Shown here: positions 9,201-13,652 of the stretch, in pieces | Layout: every line of letters begins with the position of its first letter | How positions within the stretch are numbered: position 1 is the first letter of the stretch | Assembly (NCBI GenBank): GCA_002394465.1 | Contig: DGTU01000057.1 | Coordinates: forward strand, 1 to 13,652 | DNA from: Treponema sp. UBA4328 | Lineage (GTDB): Bacteria > Spirochaetota > Spirochaetia > Treponematales > Treponemataceae | DNA length: 13,652 nt | Direction of reading: 5' to 3' | Translations under genes and position numbers: made by a program | The notes under the pieces: generated by a model | Database searches by the model: none | What the model was told of the DNA's origin: nothing | What the model saw: the letters and a program-made list of their open reading frames with translations, nothing else

Positions 9201-10689
9201 CAGCAAAAATATCAGAAATCTTTACGGATGCCTGGAATTCCTTCTGCTTTTCACCGAAATAACTTCCTTCGATGTTTATGTGTCCGTTGTTTCTGTATTC
9301 AGTATGGGAGTAATCGTCTACGTCAAAAGTAAAGTCAACTGAATTTTTCTCAGGAATGACTACAAGCTGAAGTGCCGTTAAAGTCCTGCTGTCAAAGAAT
9401 ACCTGCGGGGAGAAGCACATGAATCCTTTCTGAAGCGGGTCCACATAAAGTTCCGTCGAAATCATGCCGCCGTTTTTCAGGATGAGTTTTTCAAGCGTAA
9501 TGACACCTGAAGGCTGCTTTAAGGCTATGTCATAGACAAGTTCACTGTCGAGGGAAAGTGCCTCTCCGGATGCAGAAAATTTACGCACATTAACGGTTCT
9601 TTCGTCACCGTCAAGACTGCAGTCAAATACGACAGGCGTTCCGAACAGATTGTCTCCGAGTTCAAATTTTCCGCTGAATCCGTAATCAAGGCCTGTTTCA
9701 CTGCGGAAAACTTTTGCACTGCAGGTCAGGAAAGAATCCTCAAGCTTTGAATACAGGCCTGCATGATTTTTGACCCTTATAAACTGCCACGGAGCAAGTT
9801 TTTCCGCAGAAAAATCAAGATTAAAGTTTTTTGAGGCCGGATCAAAGTCACAGTTAAGGCTGTAAGGCAAAAGGCTCCTGACGGAACGCACATGCAGCTG
9901 TGATTCAGAGTAGTTAAAAAGCGTATCAAGGCGCGTAATCGTGTAATCGGCATTCGAAACAGGAGAGAACCTTACGTTTGCAGAGCTTCCTTCAAGAAAA
10001 TTGAGAAGGTTCCCGGAAACGGAAAAACCGCAGGCTATCAGGCTGCGGTGTCCGTCGGTTTTAAGCATGTCTGTCCTCAGGTTTATCTGTCCGGAAGTCT
10101 TTACCTGAAGTCCCCGGCTCTTAAACTGCTCTCCGAATGACGCGGAACTTATACTGACAAGAAGGTCACTCGACGCATCAAAATAGTGGAGCGCTATGTT
10201 TTTTATAACGACACGGAACGGTATCTCAAGTTCCAGGTCTTCAAGGGAAAGTGTCTTCTTTTCGGAAGTTTTTTTCCGGCTCTGCAGCAGCGTCAAAAGT
10301 TTCTGATATGCAGGAATCTCTTTTTCATACTCTACGGTTACGCCGTCAATCGTTACGGTTTTTAGCGCATAGACAGGATTTGCCGAAAGAAGTTCAGAAA
10401 AGCTGTATGAAGCATTGATTTTTTTTATCTGAAGAAGCCTTGCTCCAGTTTCAGCATCATGAATGTTGATTCCGCGGATGTTGATTCCCGTAAAAATTGA
10501 CGGAGAAAGAGACTCGTAGCTGATTTTAAGTCCGGTAGTTTCATTCAGGAGTTCAGTATATTCCTGTGCGAGCAGATCAAGTTTTTCGGTTATGCGCAGA
10601 TATACAGGACGCAGTATGAGCAGTATGAGCAGCGTCAGGATGAGAAAAACCGTACTTACTATTCCTGTTTTAAGAAACTTAATCTTCAT
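6271..10689 (-). CDS. tamB: TamB-like translocation/assembly module protein (AsmA-like, DUF490 C-terminus)
   Basis: This 1472-residue protein begins with a short basic segment and one membrane span (about 9-29), so it is anchored in the inner membrane with the rest in the periplasm. An AsmA-like opening follows (LSPSIFTGINIRGINI, about 62-77). More than 1000 residues of alternating beta-strand sequence come next, expected to form the long hydrophobic groove of bridge-like lipid-transfer proteins. The C-terminal DUF490/TamB domain spans about 1150-1472. It includes LTLRGGEAVWLNRNF, the segment GLVRFNETKGKIDPRI and the ELLGQVVS region near 1310. The protein ends in VTLSWKYSF, a terminal aromatic typical of outer-membrane contact. 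TamB proteins are linked to outer-membrane protein assembly and phospholipid transport. No tamA is present; bamA is next, consistent with reports that spirochaetal TamB partners BamA. The ATG at 10689 has no clear Shine-Dalgarno, but no nearby alternative keeps the membrane anchor. Confidence 0.93.
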   Translation of the reverse strand: MKIKFLKTGIVSTVFLILTLLILLILRPVYLRITEKLDLLAQEYTELLNETTGLKISYESLSPSIFTGINIRGINIHDAETGARLLQIKKINASYSFSELLSANPVYALKTVTIDGVTVEYEKEIPAYQKLLTLLQSRKKTSEKKTLSLEDLELEIPFRVVIKNIALHYFDASSDLLVSISSASFGEQFKSRGLQVKTSGQINLRTDMLKTDGHRSLIACGFSVSGNLLNFLEGSSANVRFSPVSNADYTITRLDTLFNYSESQLHVRSVRSLLPYSLNCDFDPASKNFNLDFSAEKLAPWQFIRVKNHAGLYSKLEDSFLTCSAKVFRSETGLDYGFSGKFELGDNLFGTPVVFDCSLDGDERTVNVRKFSASGEALSLDSELVYDIALKQPSGVITLEKLILKNGGMISTELYVDPLQKGFMCFSPQVFFDSRTLTALQLVVIPEKNSVDFTFDVDDYSHTEYRNNGHINIEGSYFGEKQKEFQASVKISDIFADSALLSGAFFMSGEQKEKLSGAAKSLEPYILSSELFFSTDFNDYTFVAPLCFFSNSRKDREILVFGFNGSKETLQLSQFDLQFGNTSASASASMELSDGFRDFSFTGDLTLNSLPYRFAGSFSNQWLAVSGDYNLNVSMSFDRDKLGSLSFDSLPLAFGKNIFSFSSDMNFYLGGKDDFSVVINTFAMEEASGNIAFRPKVVISGSASKYGLIFDTISYSDTSSVQQGSGSILWNLNDKIFDSIHGEINTSSPLSPEKIDFLVDFTNPSQLPLSVETLKNDFYLSASAAVAAMPMSRFSPDQGSDDICTADLSVSGTLANPMITANLQKFQMTIHGYPLSASGACIYDDTGLNINDFEVMYSGFGVKKLNAVFDPAKFNGRADALFTGKYMRKDFGLPVSITMDGYSTDPKKRVPDIFNVLLHSDVSGELFPTAFPLDISLTKIPGRADIIINDGRTAVATMYDDGRISANSGKNPVVAFNLEGTVIGRDMNLNLSGLSADLAQFSKYINLVFMDFKQGALKGALKISGLTTDPEITGALTIEKPVLTVPVLSDKEIRTDRLLITAGNGSISVPQTLVYCGKGQCDIDCRVELDRITLNTVEANIKTRSKKPVPADMSFPMIHVKGNAGLDLNLLYVPGLMTVRGNVTAENATVEVIATALQTTLSDSGSVKFIPVKGEKQKLFDVDAELNLYVGQKVQFQFNPLLRAVVAPDTPLSLYIDSAREEFGMKGNLTLRGGEAVWLNRNFYLKEGLVRFNETKGKIDPRITIRAETRERDVNGNRITIIMSANNQPLSIFNPVITSSPARSEREIMELLGQVVSADAENARDVVISGGDYIVQATVIRSIENTLRELGNFDIFSIRTNVLQNAVRQTMEQNSNNQQITFGNFFDNSTVYIGKYFGSSMYFDALMHWTYDETKKSDDSGVNGIVFQPEFGFEMASPYVNIRLGLAPDIEAMKKSMWIPSTSVTLSWKYSF
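7624..7647 (-). repeat. 12-bp tandem duplication inside tamB
   Basis: Two adjacent 12-bp units encode GALK twice (residues 1015-1022). They differ only in the last base of the last codon (aag/aaa). The change is in frame and looks like a recent small duplication within the beta-strand region. Confidence 0.8.
10612..10629 (-). repeat. 9-bp tandem duplication in the tamB membrane-anchor codons
   Basis: Two identical 9-bp units (ctcatactg on the coding strand) encode LIL-LIL at residues 21-26 of the membrane span. They are in frame and exact. Confidence 0.75.
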
Positions 10690-10736
10690 GTGAAAAAGTG
10701 GAAAATCCGGGCTATATTTTAGTTCTTTATTACTAG

Positions 10737-10765
10737 ACTATAAATAGATTTTCGGTAAAAATTAA
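10737..10765 (-). promoter_or_regulatory. Candidate promoter for the tamB-bamA-skp-mutS-comF block
   Basis: The minus strand has a TATAGT hexamer (10742-10737) preceded, after 17 bases, by TTAATT (10765-10760). The -10 is 4 of 6 to consensus and the -35 only 3 of 6. This would give a leader of about 40 nt before tamB. This is inference from motif matching only. A second hexamer, TATAGC (10716-10711), lacks a partner -35. Confidence 0.35.
10739..10744 (+). promoter_or_regulatory. Candidate -10 element for the tmk block
   Basis: TATAAA on the plus strand matches the -10 consensus at 5 of 6 bases, but no good -35 lies 16-18 bases upstream. It would place transcription start about 50 nt before tmk. 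An alternative is TATTTA at 10770-10775. It overlaps the minus-strand TATAGT candidate. Confidence 0.28.
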
Positions 10766-10798
10766 TTTCTATTTAAGCAAAAAACAGGTTGAAAAAAA

Positions 10799-11422
10799 AT
10801 GATTTTGAAGAATTTTTTTGTTTTTGAAGGCATCGACGGAGCCGGAACTACAACACAGATAAATCTCCTCAGGAAGCGCCCGGACGCAGACAGATTTGTC
10901 TTTACGGCAGAACCTTCACTCTCTCCTTCAGGAAAATTTTTGAGGCAGATTCTCAGCGGCGAAGTAAGCCTTGATCCGCGGACTACGGCATTTTTATTTG
11001 CTGCAGACAGGAACGAACACCTCTACGGGAATTCTTCAGATGACTGCGGAATCGTCCATAAATGCACTGACGGAAAATTTGTCGTTTCTGACAGATACCT
11101 GTTTTCAAGCCTTACTTATCAGAGCGTAACCTGCGGAGAAGAACTGCCTCAGAAGCTGAACGAAGATTTCCCCCTTCCTGAAATTTTATTTTTCTTCGAC
11201 ATCGATCCTGAAATTTCGCTTAAACGGGTTCTCTCCCGCGGCGAAACTGAGATTTATGAAAAGCTGGACTTCCAGAAAGCAACTGCTGAACGCTACAGGG
11301 CTGTAATAGACCGCTACGAAAAAATGAATACAGGCATGAAAATAATACGTCTGGATGCAGCACGTTCCGTTGACGAGATCGCAGGCGAAATTGCATCTGC
11401 ACTGCCGGCGGTAAACAGCTGA
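10799..11422 (+). CDS. tmk: Thymidylate kinase (dTMP kinase) with altered P-loop
   Basis: This 207-residue protein has the normal length for Tmk, which phosphorylates dTMP to dTDP in the cytoplasm. The opening FFVFEGIDGAGTTTQ (6-20) aligns with the Tmk P-loop. FTAEPSLSPSGKFLRQIL (35-52) fits the nucleotide-monophosphate site, and FLFAADRNEHL (65-75) and VSDRYLFSSLTYQ (96-108) with the DRY motif are also typical. A LID-like segment, SRGETEIYEKLDFQKA (146-161), and a helix with ERYRAVIDRYEKM follow. The P-loop Lys is Thr17 (codon act), the canonical REPGG Arg is Ala37, and no Arg sits within the LID where bacterial enzymes carry one. It could still be an active lineage variant. A weak AGG lies 10 nt before the ATG, with an A-run between. 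It is divergent from tamB and first in a plus-strand block. Confidence 0.86.
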   Translation: MILKNFFVFEGIDGAGTTTQINLLRKRPDADRFVFTAEPSLSPSGKFLRQILSGEVSLDPRTTAFLFAADRNEHLYGNSSDDCGIVHKCTDGKFVVSDRYLFSSLTYQSVTCGEELPQKLNEDFPLPEILFFFDIDPEISLKRVLSRGETEIYEKLDFQKATAERYRAVIDRYEKMNTGMKIIRLDAARSVDEIAGEIASALPAVNS

Positions 11423-11486
11423 TATTCTCATGAGATTCTGAAAATCATTATTAAACTGCCCTCGAAATCTGCCGAAATACAAAGAG

Positions 11487-12101
11487 ATGAAAAAGATTTT
11501 TTTACGTACAGTTTTTTCCGTTCTCCTTGTATTTTACGGGCTCACGCCGGCATTTTCGTACATGGTCAAATACAAAGAGGACTATTACAAGCTCTATCAC
11601 GTACATTACCAGCAGTACCCGGATGACTGCATGGAAAACATTTACTGGCTCGAAAAGGCAGTCAAGGCAGATTTCTGCAATCCCCTTTATGCCATGAGCA
11701 GGATTGAAACCGAGAAAGACTGGGAAAAATACCGGTATCTTTTCATGATGCACGTAAACCTTAAAATCATCGAACAGTACCTGAGGCTCGGACGGATTTA
11801 TGACAAGAAGGTAGCACATTTCTACGACGCACCGTGGAGTGAAGTTTATGTCGAAGAACTTCAGAAAACCTTAAGCTGCTATCAGACCTGCCGCATGTAC
11901 TGGCAGGAAGCAAAACTCTGGGCTGAAAAAGCCAATACCGGTTCATTTAAGTTCCTGTACCTGACGGACATACAGTACTGGGAAGACGAAAGGGAACGTA
12001 TCGCAACCGGAGACCTTGATTACGAAAAGACCCTGAACCGTGAAATAACGCGGGTCAAAAAAGTAATCGCAGAGTTTGAGAAAATGGGCAAAAAATACTA
12101 G
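11487..12101 (+). CDS. Exported protein of unknown function, Tyr/Trp-rich
   Basis: I do not recognise a named family; it resembles a hypothetical protein conserved in treponemes, from memory. The 204 residues begin with a Sec signal peptide (KK, hydrophobic 9-20, probable cleavage after AFS at 24; no lipobox Cys), so the mature protein should be periplasmic. The rest looks all-helical and very aromatic: 22 Tyr and 6 Trp. Distinct segments are HVHYQQYPDD (38-47), LEKAVKADFCNPLYA (55-69), KYRYLFMMHVNLKIIEQYLRLG (81-102, overlapping helices), HFYDAPW (111-117) and YWEDERERIATGDLDY (164-179). The spacing of paired amphipathic helices is TPR-like but I cannot confirm a repeat. Four Cys (48, 64, 131, 135) could form disulfides. 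It lies 64 nt after tmk and 26 nt before aroB. The ATG has no properly spaced Shine-Dalgarno, but the signal peptide supports it. Confidence 0.85.
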   Translation: MKKIFLRTVFSVLLVFYGLTPAFSYMVKYKEDYYKLYHVHYQQYPDDCMENIYWLEKAVKADFCNPLYAMSRIETEKDWEKYRYLFMMHVNLKIIEQYLRLGRIYDKKVAHFYDAPWSEVYVEELQKTLSCYQTCRMYWQEAKLWAEKANTGSFKFLYLTDIQYWEDERERIATGDLDYEKTLNREITRVKKVIAEFEKMGKKY

Positions 12102-12116
12102 AATACACAAACGTTT

Positions 12117-12122
12117 GAGGAA
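12117..12122 (+). promoter_or_regulatory. Ribosome binding site of aroB
   Basis: GAGGAA five bases before the ATG at 12128, in the 26-nt gap after the preceding gene. It supports this start. Confidence 0.75.
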
Positions 12123-12127
12123 CTTTT

Positions 12128-13303
12128 ATGACATTCGAAGAAAAAGACATAGTTTATCCGCCGGTTCATCCTGGAACAGACAGGACTTTCATCCGTTTCT
12201 ATGACGGCAGCCCGGATTTAAATTCAATTTTTTACTCACAGGACAAGGAATCACTTCCGCAGAGAATTTTTGTAACGGATACAAATGTTGCTTCCCTCAG
12301 TTTCATGAAGCCTTTCATTGATTTTTTCCGCGGGAAAGACTACTCACACCCGCAGATTGAACCTGGATTTACCGGAAACCGCGGACGCGACGTACTTATA
12401 ATTCTCGGAAGCGGAGAACCGTACAAGACAATCGAAAGCGTTCTCGCAGTCATAAAGGCAGCCCTCGACAGCAATGCACAGCGTTCAGCAGTATTCGTCG
12501 GAATCGGCGGCGGTGTCATTACGGATATGACGGCTTTTGCAGCATCAATTTTCAAGCGCGGCGCCAGCTGTGAACTCGTACCGACGACGCTTCTTTCAAT
12601 GGTCGATGCTTCGGTCGGAGGCAAGACCGGCTGCGATTTTGACAGCTACAAGAACATGATCGGAACATTTTTCCCGGCTCAGAAAATCCACATCTGTCCG
12701 CAGTTCGTACAGACACTCCCGGCAGCAGAATTCAGGAGCGGAATGGCTGAAGTCGTAAAAACAGCACTTCTGTATTCAAAGCAGCTTTTCGAAAAGCTGA
12801 ATGCAAATCCGGAAGTACTGGAAACCCGCGAACCTTCATTCGTAAACGAAATGGTCAAAATCTGCGTCAGTGCCAAGGCAAAGGTCGTTGAGCAGGATCT
12901 GACGGAAAAAAATATAAGGATGCAGCTTAACCTCGGACACACCTTCGCACATGCACTTGAAACAATGGCAGGTCTTGGAACCGTAAGCCACGGTGATGCA
13001 GTAGCTTGGGGAATGGGACGGGCTGCAGACTTGGCAAAAAACCTCGGACTCTGTACAAGCGGATATGTTTCACAGGTAAAGGATATTCTCTTAAAATTCG
13101 GCTGGGAAACAGCAGCAGTTCATCCGGTCATGGACAAAAAATATTCCGGTGACACGGCAAAAATCGCTTCAGACCTCTACAATGCCATGAAGAAAGACAA
13201 GAAAAACTCTTCAGGAAGAGTCAGGTTCGTTCTTCAGGAAGATATCGAAGAAACAGTAATAACCGAAGTAAATGAAGAAGAAATTCTTAAGGTCTTGAAA
13301 TAA
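12128..13303 (+). CDS. aroB: 3-dehydroquinate synthase
   Basis: This enzyme converts DAHP to 3-dehydroquinate, the second step of the shikimate pathway, using NAD and a divalent metal in the cytoplasm. The 391-residue protein shows GEPYKT (97-102, matching GEQYKS), the NAD-binding GIGGGVITD (125-133) and PTTLLSMVDASVGGKTG (152-168). It also has KNMIG (175-179), metal ligands Glu208 (GMAEVVK), His271 (NLGHTFAHA) and His288 (SHGD), the catalytic pair Arg264/Asn268, and a late DKK/RVRF segment. It is about 30 residues longer than E. coli AroB, mostly at the N-terminus. Several usual positions differ: GD is TD at 132-133, and the loop NHPxG before KN is DFDSY. Other sugar-phosphate cyclases share the fold, but VDxSVGGKTG favours dehydroquinate synthase. 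It has a strong ribosome site, lies 26 nt after the exported protein, and is followed by a cysteine desulfurase after one base. Confidence 0.93.
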   Translation: MTFEEKDIVYPPVHPGTDRTFIRFYDGSPDLNSIFYSQDKESLPQRIFVTDTNVASLSFMKPFIDFFRGKDYSHPQIEPGFTGNRGRDVLIILGSGEPYKTIESVLAVIKAALDSNAQRSAVFVGIGGGVITDMTAFAASIFKRGASCELVPTTLLSMVDASVGGKTGCDFDSYKNMIGTFFPAQKIHICPQFVQTLPAAEFRSGMAEVVKTALLYSKQLFEKLNANPEVLETREPSFVNEMVKICVSAKAKVVEQDLTEKNIRMQLNLGHTFAHALETMAGLGTVSHGDAVAWGMGRAADLAKNLGLCTSGYVSQVKDILLKFGWETAAVHPVMDKKYSGDTAKIASDLYNAMKKDKKNSSGRVRFVLQEDIEETVITEVNEEEILKVLK

Positions 13304-13304
13304 A

Positions 13305-13652
13305 ATGGATTACTCAAAATATTTTGACTGGGCAGCAACAAGCCCGGCAGATAAAGAAATACTTGAAAAATCCCTCGCGCTTTCCATGGAATATTATGCA
13401 AATCCTTCAGCCGTTCATTCGCAGGGACAGGAAGCAAGAAAAGCTTTTGAAAACGCCCGCAAACTGGCAGCAAATGCACTTGGAGTCAGACCGGAAGAAG
13501 TCTATTTTACTTCAGGCGGAACGGAAAGCGATCACATTCCACTCCTTTCAGTCCTGAACAGAAGTGAAAAAGGCAGGATCATCATAAGCGGAATCGAGCA
13601 TCCGGCCCTGAGGGAACAGTGTAACGCACTCAAAAAACTCGGATACGACGTC
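13305..13652 (+). CDS. Cysteine desulfurase, NifS/IscS family (N-terminal part, runs off right edge)
   Basis: The ATG at 13305 opens 116 codons that continue past the window. The start YFDWAATSP (6-14) is the usual class-V aminotransferase opening (YxDxAATTP). NPSAVHSQGQEARKAFENAR (33-52) and VYFTSGGTES (66-75, PLP phosphate contact) follow, then SGIEHPALREQ (95-105), where His99 would stack on PLP. These enzymes take sulfur from cysteine for Fe-S clusters and tRNA thiolation. The PLP Lys and catalytic Cys lie beyond the edge, so the exact subclass (nifS, iscS or a related gene) cannot be settled. The usual Asn after TESD/N is His77 here. The start is one base after the aroB stop with only a weak, distant AAGG, suggesting translational coupling. 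Confidence 0.92.
   Translation, partial: MDYSKYFDWAATSPADKEILEKSLALSMEYYANPSAVHSQGQEARKAFENARKLAANALGVRPEEVYFTSGGTESDHIPLLSVLNRSEKGRIIISGIEHPALREQCNALKKLGYDV

Larger units (their letters stand above)
10690..10798. promoter_or_regulatory. Divergent intergenic region between tamB and tmk
   Basis: These 109 AT-rich bases separate the two oppositely oriented blocks and must contain the start of transcription for at least the two first genes. I found no hairpin strong enough for a terminator or riboswitch, and no clear operator palindrome. Candidate -10 hexamers are listed separately. Confidence 0.6.

Noticed and set aside
11426..11435. TCTCATGAGA palindrome after tmk
   Set aside because: It is a short palindrome with a 4-bp stem, no T-run follows, and so it is not a terminator.
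12108..12117. CAAACGTTTG palindrome before aroB
   Set aside because: It is a single 10-bp palindrome next to the ribosome site with no second copy found; chance is enough to explain it.
13324..13557. 77-codon plus-strand frame at the right end
   Set aside because: It overlaps the cysteine desulfurase frame, which carries recognisable conserved motifs.

Overview
This window is a compact bacterial chromosome segment (about 97% coding). The best fit is a spirochaete of the Treponema group. The evidence is gene content and order: tamB, bamA, skp/ompH, mutS and comF lie in one direction with tiny gaps. From memory, this order is shared by Treponema and Borrelia (around BB0794-BB0798). The divergent Tmk and the exported Tyr-rich protein beside it also look treponemal. 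An aroB gene suggests a free-living or gut/oral species with some aromatic biosynthesis, rather than the strongly reduced T. pallidum. This assignment is inference, because no rRNA or other marker gene is present.

Minus-strand block (1-10689, read right to left): tamB (AsmA-like envelope protein), bamA (outer-membrane protein insertase), skp/ompH (periplasmic chaperone), mutS (mismatch repair ATPase) and the first 178 codons of a ComF-family phosphoribosyltransferase that runs off the left edge. Spacings are 24 nt, 48 nt, a 1-nt TAATG overlap, and 55 nt. These suggest a single transcript coupling outer-membrane biogenesis to mutS. tamB, bamA and skp work together: Skp holds unfolded outer-membrane proteins, BamA inserts them, and TamB spans the periplasm and is thought to assist outer-membrane assembly or lipid transport.

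Divergent intergenic region (10690-10798): the only sizeable non-coding stretch, 109 nt and AT-rich. It must hold the promoters of both blocks, and candidate -10 hexamers on the two strands overlap.

Plus-strand block (10799-13652): tmk (thymidylate kinase with an unusual P-loop), a 204-residue exported protein of unknown function, aroB (3-dehydroquinate synthase), and the first 116 codons of a cysteine desulfurase (NifS/IscS family) that runs off the right edge. Gaps are 64, 26 and 1 nt, so this is probably a second operon of housekeeping genes.

I saw no tRNA, rRNA, CRISPR array, insertion sequence, prophage gene or toxin-antitoxin pair, and no intergenic stretch over 300 bases. I do not see an undescribed multi-gene system. 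The points most worth a second look are the Lys-to-Thr change in the Tmk P-loop, the uncharacterised exported protein, and the shared divergent promoter.
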